Assembly (NCBI GenBank): GCA_964390065.1
Contig: CAYMGX010000004.1
Location: forward strand, 1-64,000
Source: JAAZBG01 sp964390065
GTDB taxonomy: Bacteria; Fibrobacterota; Chitinivibrionia; Chitinivibrionales; Chitinispirillaceae
Direction of reading: 5' to 3'
DNA length: 64,000 bases
This document shows, in pieces, positions 20,601-28,771 of this stretch. The position numbers and the translations under genes are program-made. The notes beneath the pieces were generated by a model. That model did no database searches. It saw only the letters and a list, made by a program, of their open reading frames with translations, and had not been told where the DNA came from. Position 1 is the stretch's first letter. Every line of letters starts with the position of its first letter.

Positions 20601-23431
20601 GTATTTCAGGAGACCTTCCGATAGTGCTGGTGCGCGTGGAAGACCCGGAGAATCTGGAAATAATAGATCGTCTTGTGCAGGCGCATTCATATTGGAGAAT
20701 GAAAGGTTTAAGGGTTGACCTTTTTATTTGGAATGAAGATCATTCGGTTTACAGGGATGATATGAGCGAAAAGATAAACAGCCTGATATCCAAGAACGGC
20801 GCCGGAATGTCCGATCAGCCTGGAGGTATATTTTTAAGGCGGGCCGATCAGATGTCTGAAGAGGATAAAGTACTTATACAGGCTGTAGCGCGTATTATTA
20901 TCACGGACAGGGGCGGAACTCTGGCAGAACAGATAGAACGTATGTCGCATATGAGGCCGCAACGCCCGCAGTTAAGTGTCGTTAAAAGGTTTGGTATTGA
21001 GAAAGAAGATGAAGGTATTTCTGAGCGAAAAGACCTTGAATATTTTAACGGGCTGGGCGGGTTTACCCGTGACGGAAGGGAATATGTTATAAATACAGCG
21101 CCAGGTAAAAAAACACCGGCTCCCTGGGTGAACGTATTGGCAAATAAAAATTTTGGCACAGTTATATCAGAAAGCGGAAGCGCTTATACATGGAGCGAGA
21201 ATGCCCACGAGTTCCGTATGACTCCCTGGAAAAATGACCCTGTTACCGATTACTGTGGCGAAGCAATGTATATCCGGGACGAAGAATCAGGCCGCTTCTG
21301 GTCGCCCACACCGCTTCCCGCGCCAGGAAAAACAGGTTATGTATCGCGGCATGGTTTTGGTTATAGCGTTTTCGAGCACAGGGAAAGCGGGATAGAATCG
21401 GAACTGACAGTTTTTGTTTCTCTGGAACATCCGGTAAAGTTTTCCGTCCTGAAAATTAAAAATTATTCGGGGCGTAAACGCAGCCTGTCAGTCACGTCGT
21501 ATAATGAACTGGTAATGGGCACGCACAGGGATAAATACCATATGCATATCATTACAGAGGTTGATTCAAAAAGCGGTGCTATGCTTGCTTATAACCATTA
21601 CAATAAGGAATTTCCCGATAGGGTTGTATTTCTTGATACAAGTGAGACCGCCTGTTTTGTGACAGGCGACAGGAATGAATTTCTGGGAAGAAACGGGTCT
21701 ATGGGTTCGCCGGCAACCATGTTTAAGGACAGACTGTCGGGTAAAACCGGCGCAGGTTATGACCCTTGTGTAAGCGCGCAGGTTAAATTTGAATTGAATG
21801 ATAACGATGAAAAAGAAACGGTATTTCTATTCGGGTCAGGAAAAAACCCTGACGAGGTACGTGAAATACTTCAGCGTTATAACGGTTCGGTTTTGGTGCA
21901 TAAAGAACTTGAAGATGTGTGGGAATACTGGAAAAGAAGTCTTGGCGTAATTTATGTTGAAACGCCGGATAATTCAGTTAATTTTCTTGTGAATGGCTGG
22001 CTGCAGTATCAGGTAATAAGCTGCCGTTTGTGGGGGCGCAGCGGCTATTATCAGTCCGGCGGTGCGTATGGTTTCAGGGATCAGCTGCAGGATGTCATGG
22101 CGCTTATGCATTCTCATCCGGAAATGATAAGGGAACAACTGTTAACTTTTGCCGCTCATCAGTTTATAGAGGGCGATGTACTGCACTGGTGGCATCCACC
22201 TTCAGGAAGAGGAGTCAGAACCAGATGCTCTGATGACTATTTATGGCTTCCTTTGGTTGCGTCTCTTTATGTTACGCAAATCGGGGATACAGGAGTGCTG
22301 CATGAGAAAGTGCGTTTTCTGGAAGGGCCGCAGATAAATCCGGGGGAAGAGTCATATTACGGAATGCCCGGGGTATCGGAAAAATGGGGAACTCTCTATG
22401 AACATTGTGCAGCGGCGGTCAGCAACGCTTTAAAGTACGGCATTCATGGGCTTCCGCTTATTGGCAGCGGCGACTGGAATGACGGAATGAATCTGGTTGG
22501 GAAAGACGGAAAAGGCGAAAGTGTATGGCTGGCTTTCTTTCTGCATAAGGTGCTTGTGTCTATGTCGCAAATGGCGAAACAGCACGGTGATGAAATCTTT
22601 TCGGATGAATGTTTGAAAGAAGCTGAAAAACTTTCTAAGAATATAGACAAAAACGCGTGGGATGGAAACTGGTATCTGCGGGCTTATTTTGATAATGGAG
22701 AGCCGTTGGGTTCTTCGGCAAACACAGAGTGTCAAATAGATTCTATTCCACAGTCATGGTCGGTCATTTCGGGAGCGGCAGATCCTGCAAGGGCAAAAGA
22801 AGCAATGGAAAGCGTGGATAAGTTGCTTGTTGACAGACAGAGCATGCTGATAAGACTTTTTACCCCGCCTTTTGATAAAACTTCAAATAATCCCGGTTAT
22901 ATAAAAGGGTATGTACCGGGCGTAAGGGAAAATGGCGGACAGTACACACATGCGGCTGTGTGGTCTGTAATGGCATTTGCCACATTAAAAGACAGAAAAC
23001 GGGCGTGGGAACTGCTTAATTTAATAAACCCCATCAACCACAGTAATACAAAGGAAAGCTGTTCTGTATATAAAGTAGAGCCGTTTGTTATGGCCGCTGA
23101 TGTGTACGGGGTTGAATCTAACACAGGTCGCGGCGGCTGGACATGGTACACAGGTTCTGCTTCATGGATGTATCAGCTGATTGTAAAAAATCTGCTGGGA
23201 ATTCAGCTTAAAGTAGACCGGCTGTATTTTGAACCGTGCCTTCCAAAAGAGTGGCAGTCGTTTAAGGTTCATTATCGCTTCCGGGAAACTTTTTATCACA
23301 TATCACTGCAAAGGTCAGCTTCGGAAGATAAGATATTATCGGTAACTGTTGACGGTAATGCGCAGCAGGATTTATCCATCCCGCTTACCAACGACAGAAT
23401 AGAACATACGGCGGAAGTGATAATCGGATAG
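14666..23431 (+). CDS. Cyclic beta-1,2-glucan synthase (NdvB/ChvB/Cgs-like)
   Basis: A 2921-residue membrane enzyme, close to the 2800-2900 residues of rhizobial and Brucella Cgs. In order: N-terminal cytoplasmic part; membrane segments near residues 430-490; a GT84 glucosyltransferase domain with DTDTRMP (about residue 638) and RRRRWIRGDWQ; more membrane segments (about 840-1020); a glycoamylase-like domain with ISESGYN and YQYRSFGVP (about 1475); and a C-terminal GH94 phosphorylase domain with SGDWNDGMNLVG (about 2602) and GGWTWYTGSASWMYQ. The known family elongates glucan from UDP-glucose, trims it by phosphorolysis and cyclises it; products are periplasmic osmoregulated glucans. ATG 14666 follows AGGAGGG; the TTG at 14642 is less likely. 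The coding strand is visibly richer in G (AGG, GGG, GCG codons) than its neighbours, and both flanks hold debris, suggesting transfer. Confidence 0.92.
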   Translation: MRRFLTDSFRITQGFFAKKLPTKKIINEHPLRAELFSTDQFGLHAKFLAENHSVNLKKTREKLLIRLKNNEEILLRANKMLNDAVKTKNSISPAGEWVLDNYYLIEEQIRLAQKYLPKVYSRELPNLLKGPMAGYPRVYDIAMEIVSHGDGRIDVKGLTAFITSYQTIKKLKLGELWAIPIMLRLALIENLRRVSVNMMVTQTDRDKADYWANRILKVAVKDTDKYIHEIAAMAKDNPPMSDSFVSEFVRRLQGQSANIDLPLNWLEKKLSEQGETVNRLIRSTSRKQAANQVSIANTIESLRLLEGTNWHDFVETLSVVEGILRNDPYGVYSDMSFETRDTYRHVIEKLAMKSELAEEDVAARLLELAAGETQKNNRKDVSAHIGYYLIDKGLEQFYRALKIRFPVSDLLQAKNTSLSMPLYMGFIILLTCAAAAAGLFLARMLGLHGQLNFVILLVPLLFTASQTAISIVNWIATIIVKPKSLPKMDYSKSIAPGAHTLVVVPTLLGSTQGIESLVENLEVSYLANKDPQINYALLTDFRDAQQETLPEDEALLSCVIDGIEKLNNKYPGKDSEIFYFFHRNRKWNPREKVWMAYERKRGKLSELNMLLRGCGNDRFSVIKGDVQHLQDVKYVITLDTDTRMPRDTVKNLVSIICHPLNQPVYDEKKKRVVSGYGILQPRVEAGYPGENPSAFIRIFGGETGIDPYTKAVSDVYQDLFFEGSFIGKGLYEVDSFEKCLKERLPENLILSHDMLEGCYARCALVTEVELQEKFPTGYLKDVSRRRRWIRGDWQITQWLFPMVPGFNGKKEKNSLSFLSQWKILDNLRRSLVPVSVFLMFISGWILFKSSWLWTLFIIGLSSLPIPVKLLYDAGRKPDGITMESHLSALSASLAGRGLQFLLSFVFIVYEAYYSIAAVFTTFWRKFITRRKLLEWNTFAETELAGNMTAFDYVRKMITAPFAAVVCIASGTVTSDLPAVIVLISWLFSPAAAYIISRPAPLRRDALSESKKLFLRICARKTWRFFEDFVTAHDSFLPPDNFQEEPLGIAARRTSPTNIGLSLLSNLTAYDFGYISMGEMLDRTKKTFVTMSTMEKYRGHFYNWYSTETLKPLLPLYVSSVDSGNLTGNLLVLRSGVLEMRAEKIVSLKILDGLLDALNTLKESYKEPLKNMAAAARETAVRIEVRLKRMEDNLLSVPETLPELHMMIRHLSAECSKIIIDLDFIDLVKTKKWGITFEKQCYHCLEDMVHMAPWIQLPAEIPGMWDKDDEKQKEILNFLRAELRQLDTIPFLIDAARLELKLTPVINRILEFNNNNKAETEWLLLLKNAISTAGARACERIAVIEELALFCSEMSNVEYDFLYNKSKHLFHIGYNEGERKTDASCYDLLASESRLASYTAIAQGCVPQEHWFMLGRLLSKRGGDPVLVSWGGSMFEYLMPLLIMPDYEGTLLNRTYKAIVERQIDYARRNEVPWGISESGYNKVDVTMAYQYRSFGVPDSGFKRGLSEDLVIAPYASSLALMVEPEKACENLELLKSKGFEGEYGFYEAIDYTPARLATDEKYAVVKSYMAHHQGMSLLSFAYVLLNRPMQRRFLADPMFKATELLLQERVPVDVPFLYDTEVTGPLRQMEEREALLRVFTNPDTPTPEIHLLSNGKYNVMVTNAGAGYSKWKNIAVTRWREDAALDNEGTFVYLRDTQTGDFWSAAHQPTLKKSRHYEAVFSQSRAEFKRRDYHIDTHTEIVVSPEDDVELRRITITNRSRENRQIEFTSYMEAVLNYPEADQAHIAFSNLFIQTEIIKPYQAVICRRRPRSENESYPFILHLMAVHGNSTTPASYETDRSNFIGRCGTTANPAAMHDNGFLSDSEGAVLDPVLSIRGSVELDSQESAVIDYVTAVCNSMEDAYKLMEKYRDRNLADRVFNLSWIHGQVALQQINATEADAQLYGRLAGAIVYANPAWRAAASILKKNLRGQPDLWGYSISGDLPIVLVRVEDPENLEIIDRLVQAHSYWRMKGLRVDLFIWNEDHSVYRDDMSEKINSLISKNGAGMSDQPGGIFLRRADQMSEEDKVLIQAVARIIITDRGGTLAEQIERMSHMRPQRPQLSVVKRFGIEKEDEGISERKDLEYFNGLGGFTRDGREYVINTAPGKKTPAPWVNVLANKNFGTVISESGSAYTWSENAHEFRMTPWKNDPVTDYCGEAMYIRDEESGRFWSPTPLPAPGKTGYVSRHGFGYSVFEHRESGIESELTVFVSLEHPVKFSVLKIKNYSGRKRSLSVTSYNELVMGTHRDKYHMHIITEVDSKSGAMLAYNHYNKEFPDRVVFLDTSETACFVTGDRNEFLGRNGSMGSPATMFKDRLSGKTGAGYDPCVSAQVKFELNDNDEKETVFLFGSGKNPDEVREILQRYNGSVLVHKELEDVWEYWKRSLGVIYVETPDNSVNFLVNGWLQYQVISCRLWGRSGYYQSGGAYGFRDQLQDVMALMHSHPEMIREQLLTFAAHQFIEGDVLHWWHPPSGRGVRTRCSDDYLWLPLVASLYVTQIGDTGVLHEKVRFLEGPQINPGEESYYGMPGVSEKWGTLYEHCAAAVSNALKYGIHGLPLIGSGDWNDGMNLVGKDGKGESVWLAFFLHKVLVSMSQMAKQHGDEIFSDECLKEAEKLSKNIDKNAWDGNWYLRAYFDNGEPLGSSANTECQIDSIPQSWSVISGAADPARAKEAMESVDKLLVDRQSMLIRLFTPPFDKTSNNPGYIKGYVPGVRENGGQYTHAAVWSVMAFATLKDRKRAWELLNLINPINHSNTKESCSVYKVEPFVMAADVYGVESNTGRGGWTWYTGSASWMYQLIVKNLLGIQLKVDRLYFEPCLPKEWQSFKVHYRFRETFYHISLQRSASEDKILSVTVDGNAQQDLSIPLTNDRIEHTAEVIIG

Positions 23432-23657
23432 TAAAGACACGAGTCCATCCTTAAAACTTGGCAAAGAGTGATAATATTGACAGAAGCGATCAGCAGCAAA
23501 GAGAATGCGCTTGACAAAGATTTTAACGAGCTTCAAACTGATGGTGGCTATGATAATAGTGAAACGATACTAAAATGATCGAACATTCTGTCAACCATAT
23601 TCAGACGGGGTAGAAAAATAATTTTACCTGTCGGTTAAAGGGATGACAACTTGTGCT
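23432..23657. other. Intergenic remainder after the glucan synthase gene
   Basis: Contains one short plus-strand frame (23468-23578; reading TEAISSKENALDKDFNELQ) without a recognisable family or start site, probably a remnant. I see no terminator with a convincing T-run. Confidence 0.2.
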
Positions 23658-24534
23658 TTATTTGAGTACTTTCACACCGATAGCCACCACGTCATGCAGG
23701 CCGTCGGGTTCTGCGAAGGTTCGAACATTGACAAAACCTATGTCATTAAGCACTTTATCAAGCAATTGGGCGGGATAGGGCCGCACGTGGCTGATGTCGA
23801 GCCAGAAGCCTTCGTGACGAACATAAGGAACATCCCAGTTGGGAGTTTTGAGCAGCAGTACCCCCCCTGGATTGAGAAGTGCAAAGCAGGTTTTAAGAAA
23901 ATCGAGCGCAGCATCGCCGCAAAGGTGTTCGATGATATGTCCTGCGTACATTCCATCGAAGGTACCACTGATACCACCCGCAATAGTACGTACATCCATG
24001 CACCGGGCATCAAAGCCCTTTGACTGAACACGTTGCACCATCTCCGGGTCAACGTCTATACCAAAGAACTGTCGTTTCGGGTTTTGTTCCCTGAGCAGTT
24101 CAAGAAAATAACCCGGCCCACACCCGATATCGAAAACGCTACTGCAATGCGTAAACAGGGTAATATAGCGGCGCATCAGTTCGCGGCTTGCCGCATTATT
24201 TTCGGCGGTATGATACACGTGAATAGTCCCTGAATGCGCGGTTGAACGCATCAATGGTGCCCACCGGATTTTTCCGGATAAGGTCGCTTCCCACATCTGC
24301 ACAGGTGACAAAACAGAATGCGTTTTCCGGAAGGCCAAACCGCGCACGGTCTGATTTGATGGAATCGTCAACAAAAACGGTTTGCGGATAATAGAGTACA
24401 CGGTTCCCGCTGCAGCAGGAGAAGGCATGTTCGATAAACCTGCTTGAGGCAAGCACTGCGTGGCACTGGTCAAGCAGCGGTACCCACGACACCGGAATGC
24501 GGGGCAACTCCCAATATGGAACGCACACATTCAT
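23658..24534 (-). pseudogene. Glycosyltransferase-methyltransferase remnant joined by deletion and frameshift
   Basis: Two frames carry different real domains. The upstream frame (24534-24196) reads an internal piece of a GT-B glycosyltransferase: MNVCVPYWELPRIPVSWVPL, then LASSRFIEHAF and RARFGLPENAFCFV. It lacks the N-terminal half and the sugar-nucleotide site. The downstream frame (about 24251-23658) is a class I SAM methyltransferase: YHTAENNAASRELMRRY, motif I VFDIGCGPGYFLELL, FFGIDVDPEMV, HIIEHL and LLNPGGVLLLKTPNW. The frames cross near 24200-24250. I infer that an ancestral multi-domain surface-glycan gene lost its start and centre. The methyltransferase half alone is complete enough that it might still be made from ATG 24251 or 24176. 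Confidence 0.6.
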
Positions 24535-24772
24535 TTTTCCCTTCGTTATTTAAGCGTAACGAATCCGGCGCAAAGCTGCCGATTTTATACCGTTTTTACA
24601 TTTTTGCGAGAAAAACATAAATTTTAATTATATACTTTTCACATATAGATGATTAATGCAGGGGAAAATGGTGAAAAACGATTGTCTGTAAAGAGAACTT
24701 TTTAGCCCATGCACCCTCGCTTTAAAAATCAATATCTATCAGCCAGTAAATCTAAACATCAGGGGTGCACAT

Positions 24773-27091
24773 TTGAGACGAAAACGGGTTGGCATGCAGA
24801 TTGCCACACTTGAATATGGATACGGTGTCGAGATTTGGCCCGGAGCAGTACAACGCGCCGAAGAATTGGATATTGATCTTCTTCTGTTTCCGGGACGAAA
24901 TTTAGATTCACCTCACGGATTTGATTATCAATACAACTCCATTCTCAATCTCATGACACAAAAAAATCTCGACGGGATAATTCTTATCACGACTTTAATC
25001 AGCAGTTTTGTCAATGAAGAAGCCTTAAACAAATTCGTGCATAGTTTTGGCAACATTCCTCTGATCAGTATAGGCTTGCAAATTCCTGACAAACCGAGTT
25101 TACTTGTCGAGAACCGGCCTGGCATGTATAGAATAGTTGAGCATTTGATTTCGGTACACAAAGCCAAACACATAGCCTTCATTCGAGGTCCGAAAACAAA
25201 CTGGGAAGCTAATGAGCGTTTTGAAGCATACAAACAGACGCTTGAGAAATTTAATATTCCTTTCGATGAGCGTCTGGTGACCCAGGGAGATTTTACAAAG
25301 AACTCTGTTGACAGTGCATTAAGCTCTTTGCTTGAAGCTAATCCAGAATTACCTGATGCATTTGTTTTTGCCAATGATGAAATGGCAATTGAAGGCCTCA
25401 GATGGCTACAAGATAAAGAAATAAAAATCCCGGGAATGGCTGCGATTGCCGGATTTGATGATATTGTTGAAGCCGCCAGCCAGACTCCTCTCCTTTCGAC
25501 AATCCGCCAGCCTTTTATGAAAATGGGCCGTCAGGCCATGCAAATGATTGCGGATTTACTCACAGGAAAACCTGTTCCTCTGGTAGTCAACCTGCCCACA
25601 GAGGCTGTGATTCGTACATCGTGCGGTTGCCTGATCCCTTGTGTTGCCGCTATGCAGAATATCGATAACAAATCAAGCTTGAAGTCTCCGGAGCATATCG
25701 AAGATGTTTATCCATGGGTACTGTCAAAACTGAAGCGTGCTGAATTATCAGACGACCAAAACCATCTCTACCGAAACGACAATATAAGACGCCTACTATT
25801 TGCTTTATACACGGATAGTAAATCCAATATCACAGAATCGCAGTATCGAGATATCGATAACCGATTTTTAAGATTTTTTAGTGAAATATTGGATGAAGAG
25901 ATCCAAATTGGTCTATCGCCCCGTGATTGGCAGATCTATCTGCCTGCCATTGGTGACGGCCTCATCAAATTGCAGCAAGGCGATATCGATACTTTACGAA
26001 TTAGTCATTTGCTGCAAATGTGCTTAGTCGTTTCCAGTGAAATGACAGCAATTGTCCTTAATGGAGAGAATGATAAAAAGAATAAGACAAGTATAATGCT
26101 TCGTGAAGTTCAATATAAACTTTCTTCCATAGTTTATATCGAAGATTTTATCGAAGTTTTAAATTCAAATTTACCGGCTCTTGGCATCAAAACTTTTTAT
26201 CTGTCAGTGTATGAACAAGAGTGGAATCACGGGAGAGATGCGCTCTGGGAAACTCCCAGTAAAATGCGTTTCATATCCGGAATGCACGATGGAAAACCTT
26301 TAACGGAATTTTCATCGATACAAAAGGAATTCCATTCCGGACTGTTAATCCCGGAGTTTGTTCAAGATGATACAAAGCGACGATCTCTCGTTGTATACCC
26401 CTTGTTTTTCAGGGAGACCCATTATGGCATTATCATCTATGAATTAACACAGGAAAATGGATTTGTCTACGAAACATTGTCCACACAAATATCGGGGATT
26501 TTAAAAGCGGTTATGCTATTCCATGCCAAGGAACATGCCGAGGTGGATTTACGCAAGGCACTTATCAAGCTTGAAAAATTTAACGAACAATTAAGCCATT
26601 TATCCCTGACCGACGAGTTGACAGGCTTGCATAACCGTAGGGGATTTTTAAAATTATCATCCCAACAACTTCAGCTGGCCAGGCAAATGAACAAAACCGC
26701 AATGATCATTTACGGCGATATGGATAATTTAAAATCAATTAACGACGCATACGGACACGATGAAGGGGATTGGGCGATTATACAAACTGCCAAAATCCTC
26801 CAGAAAGCATTTCGTGATATGGACATTATCTCACGGTTCGGTGGTGATGAGTTCACCGTTTTCGCTAATAATGCATCCCTTGATCTGGTTCCTGTTTTCA
26901 AGTCACGTATCGCCAAACTTATAGACAGTACCAATGCAGCTTCGAATAAGCCCTATGCACTTTCGATCAGCCTCGGATTCGTGCAGTGTTTTCCACAGAC
27001 TCTAACCACTATAGAAGATTACCTGAAAGAAGCCGACCAGAAATTATATGAGCAGAAACAAACGAAACATACGTCGAAAGATCCTCATTGA
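24773..27091 (+). CDS. LacI-type periplasmic-binding-fold sensor fused to GGDEF domain (diguanylate cyclase)
   Basis: A 772-residue protein. Residues 1-285 have the LacI/sugar-binding fold (VGMQIATLEYGYGVEIWPG, DAFVFANDEMAIEGLRWL, IAGFDDIVEAASQTPLLSTI, ending in TSCGC). No helix-turn-helix and no signal peptide precede it, so this is a cytoplasmic ligand sensor, not a repressor. A middle region of about 310 residues is unrecognised, possibly a degenerate GAF-like domain. The C terminus is a GGDEF domain: LTDELTGLHNRRGF (about 620), GDMDNLKSINDAYGHDEGD and RFGGDEFTVF (about 690) with an intact GGDEF motif, so active c-di-GMP synthesis is likely. The TTG start follows AGGGG by 7 nt. It is a single gene; the ligand may be a sugar by analogy with the fold. 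Confidence 0.88.
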   Translation: MRRKRVGMQIATLEYGYGVEIWPGAVQRAEELDIDLLLFPGRNLDSPHGFDYQYNSILNLMTQKNLDGIILITTLISSFVNEEALNKFVHSFGNIPLISIGLQIPDKPSLLVENRPGMYRIVEHLISVHKAKHIAFIRGPKTNWEANERFEAYKQTLEKFNIPFDERLVTQGDFTKNSVDSALSSLLEANPELPDAFVFANDEMAIEGLRWLQDKEIKIPGMAAIAGFDDIVEAASQTPLLSTIRQPFMKMGRQAMQMIADLLTGKPVPLVVNLPTEAVIRTSCGCLIPCVAAMQNIDNKSSLKSPEHIEDVYPWVLSKLKRAELSDDQNHLYRNDNIRRLLFALYTDSKSNITESQYRDIDNRFLRFFSEILDEEIQIGLSPRDWQIYLPAIGDGLIKLQQGDIDTLRISHLLQMCLVVSSEMTAIVLNGENDKKNKTSIMLREVQYKLSSIVYIEDFIEVLNSNLPALGIKTFYLSVYEQEWNHGRDALWETPSKMRFISGMHDGKPLTEFSSIQKEFHSGLLIPEFVQDDTKRRSLVVYPLFFRETHYGIIIYELTQENGFVYETLSTQISGILKAVMLFHAKEHAEVDLRKALIKLEKFNEQLSHLSLTDELTGLHNRRGFLKLSSQQLQLARQMNKTAMIIYGDMDNLKSINDAYGHDEGDWAIIQTAKILQKAFRDMDIISRFGGDEFTVFANNASLDLVPVFKSRIAKLIDSTNAASNKPYALSISLGFVQCFPQTLTTIEDYLKEADQKLYEQKQTKHTSKDPH

Positions 27092-27224
27092 ATATACACT
27101 GCAGGGCCCAAAGGGCAGAAAACGGTTTGTCTCTATCTGACCCGATCTTTGGTAAAACAAGATTACATTGCTTCTCTGACTCAGGATGTTAAAATTTTGT
27201 TTATTTGCATCAAGCCAACCATTT

Positions 27225-27393
27225 TAACCTGATTGGCGCAGTTGGCGTGGATGTATAACGGTAAGATATTGAGATGATAAGCTTTGAAAACCTCGCAGGC
27301 TTTACCGATGGGTGATAAGGTCAGGAGGTTTGAAATGCTTAGCGCTCAATAGATTACGGTTCTGCGCCGCGATCAACTGCGCCAATCAGGTTA
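27225..27393. repeat. Long imperfect palindrome with 20-bp perfect ends
   Basis: Left arm TAACCTGATTGGCGCAGTTG at 27225-27244 and its exact reverse complement at 27374-27393, 129 nt apart. Shorter complementary words nest inside in the right order: ATTGAG/CTCAAT, AAGC/GCTT and AAACCTC/GAGGTTT. The whole 169 nt could fold into one long hairpin. There is no ORF inside. It could be a MITE-like element or a structured RNA. The rest of 27092-27601 holds no gene; an additional 9-bp stem TCAGGTATT/AATACCTGA is at 27481-27501. Confidence 0.7.
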
Positions 27394-27601
27394 TTAGGAA
27401 GAAATCAATAAAAAAGAATAAAGATCAACGTTAAGAAACTGTTTTTAGTTTTTTCAAACCGGGCATATCCCGATTAATTATCAGGTATTCCAAATACCTG
27501 AATACCATGATCCAATTTACCGTTGGTTTTATAATTATTTATTGTAAAGAGATAGTAATTCGATGTAACAGTATTATCGTTACTCATCGGAAACTGAAGC
27601 A

Positions 27602-28540
27602 TTATGAGATACGTTCTGATAGTGGCAAGACATGTTCACTACGCAAAATATCCATGGCCACATCATACCGGGCATTTTCAACCCGATGCACCGTACACCC
27701 CCTACGCTCCATCCCGCGAAACCACGTTTCCTGTCTTTTTGACAACTGGTGAATTGCTACCTTTAGCTTATCAACCATCTCATTATATGATACCTTTTTA
27801 TCAAGATACTGTGCGATAAATTTATACTCCATTCCAAACAGCGAAAAACGTTCACGCGATATTTCGCTGTCGAGTATTCGCTGAACTTCATCAATCATAC
27901 CTGCGTTTAATCGGTCTGCGAGTCGTTTGTCAATCCGTTCCCAGAGCTCTTTACGGTCCCACATTGTACAGAGCATTACGTAGTTAATTTGTGGCCTGAT
28001 CGTTGAAACAGTGTTCGCTTTATTACGATAGTGAGCAATCTCAAGCGCACGGATAATACGTTTTTTACTGCACAGGTCTGTTTTTTTGTAAAGATCAGGA
28101 GCACGCTGTTCCAGTTCAAGTGTCAACGCATCTTTATCCCTTTCCATACACCGGATTCTGAACTCTGCATCTTCAGGAATTGACGGTAAATCATATCCTT
28201 TTAACACAGCCTCAATGTAAAGACCTGTTCCTCCGGTGAGAATGCCATATACATCACGTTTAATTGCAGAATCATATACAGCATGAAAATCATTAATATA
28301 GTTATGCAGGGTATAAACATTTCCCGGATCGCAGATATCAATCAAGTGATAAGGAATTGCAAACGAATCGCCATAATATTCGTTCAGATCCTTACCAGTG
28401 CCGATATCCATTCCACGATATACCTGCCGTGAATCAGCCGAAATAATTTCGCCACCTATGCTTTTTGCAACAGATACTGCAAGAGTGGTCTTCCCTGATG
28501 CCGTTGGTCCGCATACTACTACTAACTTTTTATTATACAT
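27602..28540 (-). CDS. miaA: tRNA dimethylallyltransferase
   Basis: The 312-residue protein has P-loop GPTASGKTT at 11-19, then SADSRQVYRGMDIGTGK (with the catalytic Asp of the family), PYHLIDICDP, LTGGTGLYIEAVLKGY and the C-terminal QLSKRQETWFR. It transfers the dimethylallyl group to N6 of A37 in tRNAs reading UNN codons. Length and motif order are normal. It is monocistronic on the minus strand and ends about 210 bp before the long palindrome. Confidence 0.95.
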   Translation of the reverse strand: MYNKKLVVVCGPTASGKTTLAVSVAKSIGGEIISADSRQVYRGMDIGTGKDLNEYYGDSFAIPYHLIDICDPGNVYTLHNYINDFHAVYDSAIKRDVYGILTGGTGLYIEAVLKGYDLPSIPEDAEFRIRCMERDKDALTLELEQRAPDLYKKTDLCSKKRIIRALEIAHYRNKANTVSTIRPQINYVMLCTMWDRKELWERIDKRLADRLNAGMIDEVQRILDSEISRERFSLFGMEYKFIAQYLDKKVSYNEMVDKLKVAIHQLSKRQETWFRGMERRGCTVHRVENARYDVAMDILRSEHVLPLSERIS

Positions 28541-28614
28541 ACAATTGCAACTAAACTTTCTTCACGTTTCGGTTAATTTTACCTGTTATATTTTCATCAC
28601 ATTACTACTTTATC

Positions 28615-28643
28615 TTGCCCTTGAATTACCATAACCATATAAT
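28615..28643 (+). promoter_or_regulatory. Sigma-70-type promoter
   Basis: TTGCCC (28615-28620), 17-nt spacer and a perfect TATAAT (28638-28643) lie in the divergent region between miaA and the gene starting at 28772. Transcription would start near 28650, giving a leader of about 120 nt. Confidence 0.5.
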
Positions 28644-28771
28644 TTAACCGTAACTGTATCATTTTTTTTACGTCATCATTTATCGGCGGTAATCATGTAA
28701 TAAAATACAATTTTACCACTTGCTGTTGTGATGAATGGTTTCGCAGAGTCAATAACCAGGATAGTCATCGT

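Noticed and set aside
27481..27501. Hairpin TCAGGTATT/AATACCTGA as the miaA terminator
   Set aside because: No T-run follows it on the minus strand and it is 100 bp beyond the stop.
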